NCBI GenBank assembly: GCA_035648735.1
Contig: DASRKX010000003.1
Coordinates: 1 to 8,439 of the forward strand
Direction of reading: 5' to 3'
DNA: 8,439 nucleotides
DNA from: REEB95 sp035648735
GTDB taxonomy: Bacteria; Pseudomonadota; Alphaproteobacteria; ATCC43930; CGMCC-115725
The position numbers and the translations under genes were made by a program. Under the pieces are notes generated by a model. That model was given only the letters and a program-made list of their open reading frames with translations. It searched no databases and was not told the origin of the DNA. How positions within the stretch are numbered: the first letter of the stretch is position 1; the number at the start of each line of letters is the position of its first letter. Shown in pieces: positions 1 to 7,208 of the stretch.

Positions 1-991
<991 letters not shown>

Positions 992-1002
992 GGAGTTTCG
1001 CC

Positions 1003-1608
1003 ATGCTCAAGCAAATCCGTCCCGCCATCCTGATGATCGTCGTCATGACGGTCCTCACGGGCCTGGCCTACCCGCTGGCGATGACCGGCATCGCCAAGGT
1101 CGTCTTCCCGTATCAGGCGAATGGCAGCCTGATCGAGAAGGACGGCGTGGTGATCGGCTCGGCGCTGATCGGTCAGAACTTCGCGACCGACAAGTATTTC
1201 CACGGCCGGCCGTCGGCCACGACCGAGCCCGATCCGAAGGATCCGACCAAGACCGTGTCGATGCCCTATGCCGCCGACAATTCCTCGGGCTCCAATCTGG
1301 GGCCGACCAGCCAGGCGCTGATCGACCGGGTGAAGGACGACACCGTCACGCTCCAGGCGGAAAATCCCTTGGCGCCGGTGCCGGCCGATCTGGTGACGAG
1401 TTCGGCCAGCGGCCTTGATCCGGACATCACGCCGGCGGCCGCGCTGTTCCAGGTGCCCCGCGTCGCCAAGGCGCGCGGCCTGAAGCCGGACCAGATCCAA
1501 GCCCTGATCGCGGCCAATACCCAGCCGCGCTTCCTTGGCTTTCTGGGCGAGCCGCATGTCAACGTATTGGCGCTCAACCTCGCTCTCGACGCGCTCGGCG
1601 GAAAGTAG
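1003..1608 (+). CDS. kdpC: KdpC, K+-transporting ATPase C subunit
   Basis: KdpC (201 aa here, normal for the family) is the single-span subunit that stabilises the KdpFABC complex and assists ATP binding by KdpB. One membrane helix spans about residues 8-31. The periplasmic part shows the family signatures GSALIGQNF (52-60), YFHGRPSA (65-72), SSGSNLGP (94-101), the DPDITPAAALFQVPRVA stretch (139-155) and the C-terminal HVNVLALNLAL (185-195). The start at 1003 is chosen because AGGAG at 991-995, overlapping the kdpB stop codon, sits 7 nt before it and because MLKQIRPA is the usual N-terminus. An upstream in-frame ATG at 904 would add 33 residues lying inside kdpB and lacking family resemblance. 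It is co-transcribed and probably translationally coupled with kdpB. Confidence 0.97.
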   Translation: MLKQIRPAILMIVVMTVLTGLAYPLAMTGIAKVVFPYQANGSLIEKDGVVIGSALIGQNFATDKYFHGRPSATTEPDPKDPTKTVSMPYAADNSSGSNLGPTSQALIDRVKDDTVTLQAENPLAPVPADLVTSSASGLDPDITPAAALFQVPRVAKARGLKPDQIQALIAANTQPRFLGFLGEPHVNVLALNLALDALGGK

Positions 1609-1631
1609 GGCAGGCGCTATAATGGGGAATG
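1607..1631 (+). promoter_or_regulatory. Unusual kdpD translation start region with two competing ATGs and a TATAAT hexamer
   Basis: The best Shine-Dalgarno-like stretch, AGGGCAGG at 1607-1614, lies 7 nt before an out-of-frame ATG at 1622 and 14 nt before the kdpD ATG at 1629. The 1622 ATG opens an 11-codon reading frame that ends at TGA 1655-1657, overlapping the start of kdpD. A TAA at 1620-1622 in the kdpD frame rules out any upstream kdpD start. The hexamer TATAAT occupies 1618-1623, but the best-spaced -35 position (1595-1600, TCGGCG) matches the consensus in only three bases. What is seen is the arrangement; reduced kdpD translation or an internal leaderless start are inferences. Confidence 0.35.
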
Positions 1632-4340
1632 GTCGCGACCAACCGCATCGAGCGTGACTCGCGCCCCTCGCCGGAGGCGCTCCTTGCCCAGGCAGCCAAG
1701 GAAACCCGTGGCCGGCTGAAGATATTCCTCGGCGCCGCGCCCGGCGTCGGCAAGACCTATGAAATGCTGCAAGCGGCGCAGGCCAAGCGCCGCGACGGCG
1801 TTGACTTGGTCATCGGCATCGTCGAGACCCACGGCCGCAAGGAAACCGAGGCGCTACTGGCGGGCTTCGAAGTCCTCCCGCGCCGCCGGATCGAATATCG
1901 CGGCCACACCCTCGAGGAGATGGATATCGACGCCGTCCTGGCGCGCAAACCCCGCCTCGTGCTGGTCGACGAGCTCGCCCACACCAACGCGCCCGGCGCG
2001 CGCCATCCGAAGCGCTACCTGGACGTCGAGGAGTTGCTGGTCGCCGGGATCGACGTCTACACCACGCTCAACATCCAGCACGTCGAAAGCCTCAACGACG
2101 TGGTGGCGCAGATCACCCGCATCCGCGTGCGCGAGACGCTGCCCGACAGCGTGCTCGACGGTGCTGACGATATCGAGGTCGTCGATCTTTCGCCCGACGA
2201 CCTGATCCAGCGTCTCAAGGACGGCAAGGTCTACGTCCCCGAGCAGGCGGCACGCGCCGTCCGCCATTACTTCCAGCCCGGCAATCTGACGGCGTTGCGC
2301 GAGCTGGCGCTGCGCCGCACGGCGCAGCGCGTCGACGAGCAGATGCTCAGCTATATGCAGGCGCACACCATCAGCGGTCCCTGGGCGGCGGGCGATCGGG
2401 TGCTGGTCTGCGTCAGCGAGGATCCGGCTTGCGCCGCGCTTATCCGCTATGCCAAGCGCCTCGCCGACCGTTTTCACGCGCCGTGGACGGCGCTTTATGT
2501 CGCGACCGCTCGCGAGGCGCGGCTCGACGAGCGCGAACGGGACCGCATCGCCGACGGGCTGCGGCTGGCCGAAAAGCTCGGCGGGCAGGCGATCACCATC
2601 CCGGGCGGCCGTATTGCCGAAGACGTTTCGAGCTATGCGCGTGACAACAACATCACCCATATCGTCATCGGAAAATCGGAACGCTCGCGCTGGTTCGAGA
2701 TGCTGCACGGCTCGGTGGCTCACGATCTCGTCCGCCGCGCCGGCAATATCAGCGTTCATGTCATTGCCGGCATGCCCGAAGGCGGCGTGCCGGAAAAGAC
2801 GATCAAGACCGCGCCGCCGCCGGCGTCCTTCGACGTTGCGCCCTATCTTTTCACCACCGGCATCGTGGCATGCGCGCTCGGCATCGGCTTCGTGCTGCAG
2901 CAATATCTCAACGTCCTCAACATCGCGCTGGTTTTTCTCACCGCGGTCCTGATCTCGGCCATCCGCTACGGGCTGGCGCCGTCGCTCTATGCCTGCGCGA
3001 TCAGCGTTCTCGCCTATAATTTCTTTTTCCTGCCGCCTCTCTATACCTTCACCATCGCCGACCCCGAGAACGTGGTTGCGCTGTTCTTCTTTCTCTTCGT
3101 CGCGGTGATCGCCAGCAATCTCGCCGCGCGCACGCGCAACCAGGTGGTGGCGGCACGCAGCCGCGCCCGCACCACCGAGGAACTCTTCGCCTTCAGCCGC
3201 AAGCTCGCCGGCATCGGCAAGCTCGAGGATTTGCTCTGGGCGACGGCTTATCAGATCGCGCTGATGGTTTCGATGCGCGTGGTGCTGTTGCTGCCGACGG
3301 GCGACGGCGTCGCCGTGCGAGCCGGATATCCGCCGGAGGATTCGCTCGACGAGGCCGATCTGGCGGCGGCCCATTGGACCTGGGAGCATAATCGCGCGGC
3401 CGGACGTGGCGCCGACACGCTGCCCGGCGCCAAGCGGCTGTTCCTGCCGCTGCGGACGGGACGGGGGCCGGTCGGCGTGCTCGGCATCGATAGCGACCGG
3501 CCGGGTCCGCTGCTGACGCCGGACACCCGCCGTCTTGTCGATGCGCTGGCGGATCAGGTTGCGGTTGCGATCGAGCGCATCAATCTTGCCGAGGACATCG
3601 ACCGCGCCCGCGGCTTGGCCGAGATCGAGCGGCTGCGCGCCGCGCTCTTGACCTCGGTCTCGCATGATCTGCGTACGCCGTTGGCCTCGATCATCGGCTC
3701 GATGACTAGCCTGCGGAGCTATGGCGATTCCTACGACAAGGCGGCGCGCGAAGAGCTGATGTCGACGGTCCAGTCCGAGGCCGAGCGGCTCAATCGATTC
3801 ATCGGCAATCTGCTCGATATGACGCGGCTCGAATCCGGTGTCATCGAATTGAAGCTCGAGATGGTCGATGCCGGCGAGATCATCGGGACGGTGCTGCAGC
3901 GGGCGGCAAAAATCCTGGCCGAGCATCGTGTCGCGATCGACCTCGATCCGGCGCTGCCGATGCTGCGGCTCGATTACTTGCTGTTCGAGCAAGCGCTGTT
4001 CAACCTGCTCGACAACGCCGCCAAATACGCACCGCCGAACTCTCTGGTGGGCGTCACGGCGCGCCGGGAAGGCTCCGCCGTCGTGTTCCGCATCGAGGAC
4101 GAGGGAAAGGGTATTCCGGTCGCCGATCTCGAGCGCATCTTCGACAAATTCTATCGCGTTCATGCGCAGGACCGGCAGCGCGCCGGCACCGGGCTCGGCC
4201 TCGCTATCTGCCGCGGCTTCGTCCAGGCGATGGGCGGCACCATCGCCGCCGGCAATCGCGATGGCGGGGGCGCCATCTTCACCATCGAGATTCTCGTCGC
4301 CGAAGGCGAGAATCCGTCGGGGAACGGCACACATGGTTAG
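1629..4340 (+). CDS. kdpD: KdpD, sensor histidine kinase for potassium limitation
   Basis: KdpD (903 aa; the E. coli protein is 894) senses K+ limitation or salt stress at the inner membrane and phosphorylates KdpE. Domains in order: the N-terminal KdpD domain with Walker A GAAPGVGKT (35-43) and Walker B LVLVDELAHT (110-119); a universal stress protein-like domain (about 256-380); four close membrane helices of the DUF4118 type (about 405-500); an arginine-rich segment after the last helix (R501, R503, R510, R512, R514); a GAF-like region (about 520-650); HisKA with SHDLRTPL and phospho-acceptor H679; and the HATPase with the N box (NLLDNAAKY, 792-800), G1 (DEGKGIP, 824-830) and G2 (GTGLGLAI, 853-860). 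All catalytic motifs are intact. The ATG at 1629 is the only start available before Walker A, although its ribosome binding site is poorly placed. The 3' end overlaps kdpE by 8 nt. Confidence 0.97.
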   Translation: MVATNRIERDSRPSPEALLAQAAKETRGRLKIFLGAAPGVGKTYEMLQAAQAKRRDGVDLVIGIVETHGRKETEALLAGFEVLPRRRIEYRGHTLEEMDIDAVLARKPRLVLVDELAHTNAPGARHPKRYLDVEELLVAGIDVYTTLNIQHVESLNDVVAQITRIRVRETLPDSVLDGADDIEVVDLSPDDLIQRLKDGKVYVPEQAARAVRHYFQPGNLTALRELALRRTAQRVDEQMLSYMQAHTISGPWAAGDRVLVCVSEDPACAALIRYAKRLADRFHAPWTALYVATAREARLDERERDRIADGLRLAEKLGGQAITIPGGRIAEDVSSYARDNNITHIVIGKSERSRWFEMLHGSVAHDLVRRAGNISVHVIAGMPEGGVPEKTIKTAPPPASFDVAPYLFTTGIVACALGIGFVLQQYLNVLNIALVFLTAVLISAIRYGLAPSLYACAISVLAYNFFFLPPLYTFTIADPENVVALFFFLFVAVIASNLAARTRNQVVAARSRARTTEELFAFSRKLAGIGKLEDLLWATAYQIALMVSMRVVLLLPTGDGVAVRAGYPPEDSLDEADLAAAHWTWEHNRAAGRGADTLPGAKRLFLPLRTGRGPVGVLGIDSDRPGPLLTPDTRRLVDALADQVAVAIERINLAEDIDRARGLAEIERLRAALLTSVSHDLRTPLASIIGSMTSLRSYGDSYDKAAREELMSTVQSEAERLNRFIGNLLDMTRLESGVIELKLEMVDAGEIIGTVLQRAAKILAEHRVAIDLDPALPMLRLDYLLFEQALFNLLDNAAKYAPPNSLVGVTARREGSAVVFRIEDEGKGIPVADLERIFDKFYRVHAQDRQRAGTGLGLAICRGFVQAMGGTIAAGNRDGGGAIFTIEILVAEGENPSGNGTHG

Positions 4341-5058
4341 GGAAGCCTGCGTGCTCATCGTCGACGACGAGCCGCCGATCCGCCGCTTCCTGCGCACCAG
4401 TCTGGCGGCGCAGGGCTATCGCCTCGTCGAGGCCGCGACCGGCGCCGAGGCCCTGGCCGCAGTGGCGCACGACAAGCCGGATATCGTCATCCTCGATCTG
4501 GGATTGCCCGACCGGAACGGGCTCGACCTCATCGCCACCATCCGCAAATCCTCGGATCTGCCGATCATCGTGCTGTCGGTGCGCGGCGACGAGCAGACCA
4601 AGGTCGCGGCGCTCGATCTCGGCGCCGACGATTACGTGACCAAGCCCTTCGGCATGGAAGAGCTGGTGGCGCGCATCCGCACCGCCATCCGCCACCGCTT
4701 CCAGGCAAAGGGCGAGCCGCCGGTCTTCGTCGCGGGAGAACTCACGGTCGATCTGGTGCGCCGCCTGGTCAAGCGAAGCAGCGCGGAGCTGAAGCTCTCG
4801 CCCAAGGAATACGAGCTCCTGAAGGTTCTGGTGGAGAACGCCGGGCGAGTGCTGACGCATCGACAGATCCTGGCCCAGGTCTGGGGGGCGGCCCATACCG
4901 AGGATACGCAATATCTGCGGGTCTTCGTGCGCAGTCTGCGCCAGAAGATCGAGCGCGATCCGGCCCAGCCGGTCCTGATCCGGACCGAGCCCGGCGTCGG
5001 CTATCGGCTGCAAAGCGCCGATATCGAGAAGGTCGGGCCGGCGTCCGACTCACCCTAG
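4333..5058 (+). CDS. kdpE: KdpE, OmpR-family response regulator
   Basis: KdpE is the cytoplasmic DNA-binding partner of KdpD and in the known systems activates the kdpFABC promoter. The protein is 241 aa. The receiver domain (about 5-120) has the acidic pair D11/D12, phospho-acceptor D55 in ILDLGLPD, S82 in the switch position and K104 in YVTKPF. The winged-helix trans_reg_C domain (about 133-228) contains LSPKEYELLKVLVENAGRVL and ends with the typical IRTEPGVGYRL. The start at 4333 is inside the kdpD 3' end, gives the standard N-terminus just before the CVLIVDDEP strand, and has GGGGA at 4319-4323 as a ribosome binding site. The frame stays open far upstream, but that part runs through kdpD and is a shadow. 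The overlap implies translational coupling with kdpD. Confidence 0.96.
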   Translation: MVREACVLIVDDEPPIRRFLRTSLAAQGYRLVEAATGAEALAAVAHDKPDIVILDLGLPDRNGLDLIATIRKSSDLPIIVLSVRGDEQTKVAALDLGADDYVTKPFGMEELVARIRTAIRHRFQAKGEPPVFVAGELTVDLVRRLVKRSSAELKLSPKEYELLKVLVENAGRVLTHRQILAQVWGAAHTEDTQYLRVFVRSLRQKIERDPAQPVLIRTEPGVGYRLQSADIEKVGPASDSP

Positions 5059-5071
5059 GCCGTCGACCGTT

Positions 5072-5100
5072 AGCTGTGGCAATCGACGATCACAGTTTTT
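5072..5100 (+). terminator. Probable rho-independent terminator of the kdp operon
   Basis: AGCTGTG at 5072-5078 can pair with CACAGTT at 5091-5097, using one G-T wobble, and the 12-nt loop holds a small inner ATC/GAT pairing. Five T residues follow at 5096-5100. It begins 14 nt after the kdpE stop. The stem is short and only moderately GC-rich, so termination may be partial. Confidence 0.5.
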
Positions 5101-5152
5101 GGTTGGGGAAACGCATTAGTATTCATCGGGGCCATTTACGGGGGAGCGGAAA

Positions 5153-5527
5153 ATGTTCGTTTTTTGGACCGGCCGCGGGGCTTTGGCGTTCATCATTATC
5201 ATCGTCGCCATCTTGCCGGCGGCGGTAGGCGCGGGGATCGGCGCCGCGATGCTCCTACCGGCGGATACCGACTTCAGCGACAGCAACGGCATGTGGAGTT
5301 GGGCCGTCTTCCTGTGGCTGGTGCTCTCGGCGGCCGGAATCTTCCTGCTCGCCCGTTTCGGCCTGAAGGACACGCCGCGCGAGCTGATCGATCCCAAGAC
5401 CGGCCAGACCGTCGTGCTGCGGCGGAGCGACACACTCTATGGCATCGAGGTGAAGCACTACCCGCTCATCTGCGCCGTGGGCGCGGTCGCGGCGCTGGTC
5501 TGGGCGCTGGCCGAGACCTTTCTCTAA
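5153..5527 (+). CDS. Small three-helix membrane protein of unknown function
   Basis: I do not recognise a named family. The 124-residue product has three likely membrane helices (about 8-35, 47-68 and 104-123). The second and third are separated by a charged loop of about 35 residues (69-103) containing LKDTPRELIDPKTGQTV and then LRRSDTLYGIEV. That D-P-x-T-G-Q-x-V-x-L-R-R pattern resembles the loop of many uncharacterised small bacterial membrane proteins, a resemblance recalled from memory and not tested. Two acidic residues (D38, D40) and further polar residues lie in the first connecting segment. The start is supported by GGGGAG at about 5140-5146 and coding begins at the first suitable ATG. 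It sits between the kdp operon terminator and a tRNA gene on the other strand, so it is probably monocistronic. Codon usage looks like that of its neighbours. The gene call is good; the function is open. Confidence 0.85.
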   Translation: MFVFWTGRGALAFIIIIVAILPAAVGAGIGAAMLLPADTDFSDSNGMWSWAVFLWLVLSAAGIFLLARFGLKDTPRELIDPKTGQTVVLRRSDTLYGIEVKHYPLICAVGAVAALVWALAETFL

Positions 5528-5546
5528 CCTGTTTCGGGAAAAGGAA

Positions 5547-5621
5547 TGGTGGGCGCTGCAGGGATTGAACCTGCGACCCCTGCCGTGTGAAGGCAGTGCT
5601 CTCCCGCTGAGCTAAGCGCCC
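5547..5621 (-). tRNA. tRNA-Val (anticodon CAC)
   Basis: Read on the minus strand, the 75-nt sequence folds as a full cloverleaf. The 7-bp acceptor stem is GGGCGCT/AGCGCCC. The D-loop region is TAGCTCAGCGGGAGAGC. The anticodon stem CTGCC/GGCAG holds the loop TTCACAC, which gives anticodon CAC and so reads GUG valine codons. The T arm contains GGTTCAATCC. The discriminator base is A and the 3' CCA is encoded in the DNA. It lies between two + strand genes and is transcribed toward the small membrane protein gene. No clear terminator hairpin is seen beyond its 3' end. Confidence 0.97.
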
Positions 5622-5626
5622 GGAAG

Positions 5627-5705
5627 GGCCTGGATTTAGGCCCCGCGTGCCGGCCTGTCAAAGTTTTTGCTGGCCTGGGATAGGCTGCTGTGAGAGTTAC
5701 AGGCC
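5627..5705. repeat. Cluster of GGCCTG motifs between tRNA-Val and glmU
   Basis: GGCCTG occurs directly at 5627-5632, 5652-5657 and 5672-5677, and inverted as CAGGCC at 5700-5705. The second and third copies lie in a longer near-repeat, TGCCGGCCTG (5648-5657) and TGCTGGCCTG (5668-5677), identical at 9 of 10 positions and 20 nt apart. GGGCCT (5626-5631) and AGGCCC (5638-5643) also form a perfect 6-bp inverted repeat that overlaps the tRNA -10 box. In GC-rich DNA part of this may be chance. Confidence 0.4.
5633..5661 (-). promoter_or_regulatory. Promoter of the tRNA-Val gene
   Basis: On the minus strand a perfect TTGACA -35 box (5656-5661) is followed by a 17-nt spacer and a TAAATC -10-like box (5633-5638), with the mature tRNA 5' end 11 nt further on. 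The bases just after the -10 are GC-rich (CAGGCCC), which is the discriminator type known from promoters under stringent control in well-studied bacteria. The elements are seen; the control is inferred. Confidence 0.7.
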
Positions 5706-5706
5706 C

Positions 5707-7098
5707 ATGGCGCATCCTCCTTTCGCAATCCTGATTCTGGCGGCGGGCAAGGGGACCCGCATGCGGTCAGCTCTGCCCAAGGTCCTGCACAAGGTGGCCG
5801 GGCGGCCGATGATTGCGCATGTCCTGGCGGCGGCCGCCGGCTTGAAGCCGACTCATACCGCGGTCGTCGTTGCCCCGGGCATGGACGAGGTCGCCGCGGC
5901 GGTGGCGCCCGCCGATATTATCATCCAACGCCGGCAGCGCGGCACCGGCGACGCGGTGGCGGCGGCCAAGCCGCTGCTCGGCCGCTTCAAGGGCGACGTC
6001 CTGGTGCTCTATGGCGACGCGCCGCTGCTCACCCGCGACAGCCTGAAGCCGCTGTTCGACGCGCGCCGCCGCCATCCCGCAGCGGCAGCAATCGTCCTCG
6101 GCATGCAGCTCGCCGAGGGCGGACCCTATGGCCGGCTCATCCTGGCCGCGGACGGCTCGCTCGCGCGCATCGTCGAGGCGAACGACGCCAACGATGCCGA
6201 GCGCGCGGTGACGCTGTGCAATTCCGGCATCATGCTGGCAAATGCGGCGATTCTGTTCGATCTGGTGGCGCAGCTCGGCACGGCCAACGTCAAGGGCGAG
6301 TATTACCTGACCGACGTGGTGGCGCTGGCGCGGGCGCGCGGGCTCGCCTGTCGCGTGGCCGAGGGCAATGCCGAGGAGCTTTTGGGCGTCAACAGCCGCG
6401 CCGAACTCGCCTTCGCCGAAGCGGTGATGCAGCAGCGCCTGCGCTATGCCGCGATGGAGGCGGGCGCGACGCTGGTGGCGCCCGAGACGGTGTTCTTTTC
6501 GGCCGATACCAAGATCGGCGCGGACACGACCATCGGCCCCTTCACCATCTTCGGCCCCGGCGTGAAGATCGGCGAGCGCGTCACCATCAACGGCTTCTGC
6601 CACATCGCGGGCGCCATCATCGGCGACGATGCGATCATCGGCCCCTATGCGCGGCTGCGCCCGGGCGCGCAGCTTTCCGACAACGTCCATATCGGCAATT
6701 TCGTCGAGGTCAAGAATTCCAAGCTGGCGTCGGGCGTCAAGGCCAACCACCTCGCCTATATCGGCGACAGCAGCGTCGGCGAGGCCAGCAACATCGGCGC
6801 CGGCTCGATCACCTGCAATTACGACGGCATCGAGAAATTCCGCACCATCATCGGCAAGGGCGTCTTCATCGGCACCAATGCGTCGCTGGTCGCGCCGGTG
6901 ACCATCGGCGCGGGTGCGATGATCGCCGCCGGCAGCGTCATCACCGACAACGTGCCGGCCGAAGCACTGGCCTTGGGCCGCGCGCGGCAGAAGACCAAGC
7001 CGGGCGCGGCGAAGCTGTGGCGCAGCGCGCGCCAGGCGGCGCTCGCCGCGCGCGACAAGGTAAAGCCCCAGGGCAAGCCCAAGCGCCGGAAGCGTTAA
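5707..7098 (+). CDS. glmU: GlmU, bifunctional GlcN-1-P acetyltransferase / GlcNAc-1-P uridyltransferase
   Basis: GlmU makes UDP-N-acetylglucosamine in the cytoplasm, the precursor of peptidoglycan and lipid A, from glucosamine-1-phosphate, acetyl-CoA and UTP. The 463-residue protein has the N-terminal uridyltransferase domain with LAAGKGTRM (11-19), K25, QRGTGDA (77-83), the metal-binding YGDAPL (102-107) and N229 in GVNSRAEL. From about residue 255 a left-handed beta-helix of hexapeptide repeats forms the acetyltransferase domain, with ARLRPG (315-320), VEVKNSKL (333-340), the presumed catalytic base H348 in KANHLAYIGDS, and CNYDG (370-374). The C-terminal tail (447-463) is strongly basic. 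The ATG at 5707 gives the family N-terminus directly before the first strand; a GTG at 5647 in frame would add 20 unrelated residues and reach into the tRNA promoter. The ribosome binding site is weak (GAGAG at 5692-5696). glmS, a frequent neighbour, is not next to it here. Confidence 0.97.
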   Translation: MAHPPFAILILAAGKGTRMRSALPKVLHKVAGRPMIAHVLAAAAGLKPTHTAVVVAPGMDEVAAAVAPADIIIQRRQRGTGDAVAAAKPLLGRFKGDVLVLYGDAPLLTRDSLKPLFDARRRHPAAAAIVLGMQLAEGGPYGRLILAADGSLARIVEANDANDAERAVTLCNSGIMLANAAILFDLVAQLGTANVKGEYYLTDVVALARARGLACRVAEGNAEELLGVNSRAELAFAEAVMQQRLRYAAMEAGATLVAPETVFFSADTKIGADTTIGPFTIFGPGVKIGERVTINGFCHIAGAIIGDDAIIGPYARLRPGAQLSDNVHIGNFVEVKNSKLASGVKANHLAYIGDSSVGEASNIGAGSITCNYDGIEKFRTIIGKGVFIGTNASLVAPVTIGAGAMIAAGSVITDNVPAEALALGRARQKTKPGAAKLWRSARQAALAARDKVKPQGKPKRRKR

Positions 7099-7141
7099 TT
7101 TCCCCGCAGCGCTTCTCTCGGAAATAAATTCCAAGCCTTGG

Positions 7142-7166
7142 GGAACTTTATCTGCCGGTGCGGGTT
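7142..7166 (+). promoter_or_regulatory. Possible EcfG-type (general stress response) promoter
   Basis: GGAAC at 7142-7146 is followed after 16 nt by GGTT at 7163-7166. The alphaproteobacterial general stress sigma factor EcfG is known to use GGAAC, a spacer of about 16-17 nt, and CGTT, so one base of the -10 element differs. The position, 42 nt before the response regulator ATG, is suitable. A single imperfect match by eye is weak evidence. Confidence 0.3.
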
Positions 7167-7177
7167 ACTCCCGTGCC
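7157..7177 (+). other. Hairpin in the leader of the response regulator gene
   Basis: GGTGCGGG (7157-7164) pairs with CCCGTGCC (7170-7177) over 8 bp including two G-T wobbles, around the loop TTACT. No T-run follows, so it does not look like an intrinsic terminator. It overlaps the possible EcfG -10 element and ends 31 nt before the ATG at 7209. It could be a leftover part of a glmU 3' processing structure, an mRNA leader hairpin or chance. Confidence 0.4.
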
Positions 7178-7208
7178 TGGATAGCGCTAGGAAAGTTCTA
7201 GAGTTCTG

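Noticed and set aside
3868..4332. Upstream extension of kdpE by 155 codons
   Set aside because: It lies wholly inside the kdpD kinase region in another frame and has Ser/Arg-rich shadow composition.
1854..4397. 847-codon open frame on the minus strand opposite kdpD
   Set aside because: It mirrors a high-GC gene whose third positions avoid stops on the other strand. The translation is rich in Arg, Asp, Gln and His with no recognisable domain, while kdpD has every expected motif.
5532..5541. TTTCGGGAAA palindrome as a terminator between the small gene and the tRNA
   Set aside because: Only four base pairs around a two-base centre and no T-run on either strand.
5647..5706. GTG start giving GlmU 20 extra residues
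   Set aside because: The extra residues are not GlmU-like and would overlap the tRNA promoter; ATG 5707 gives the usual N-terminus.
5524..5715. 63-codon minus-strand frame containing a tRNA-derived peptide
   Set aside because: It runs through the tRNA-Val gene; the peptide SSAGEHCLHTAGVAGSIPA is the classic spurious translation of a tRNA.
7098..7125. ATTTCC/GGAAAT pairing as a glmU terminator
   Set aside because: Six mostly A-T pairs around a 16-nt loop and no T-run; too weak to call, although several alternating TTCC/GGAA pieces occur up to 7145.
5767..7134. 455-codon open frame on the minus strand opposite glmU
   Set aside because: Low-complexity R/A/D/G-rich translation without domains; a composition shadow of glmU.
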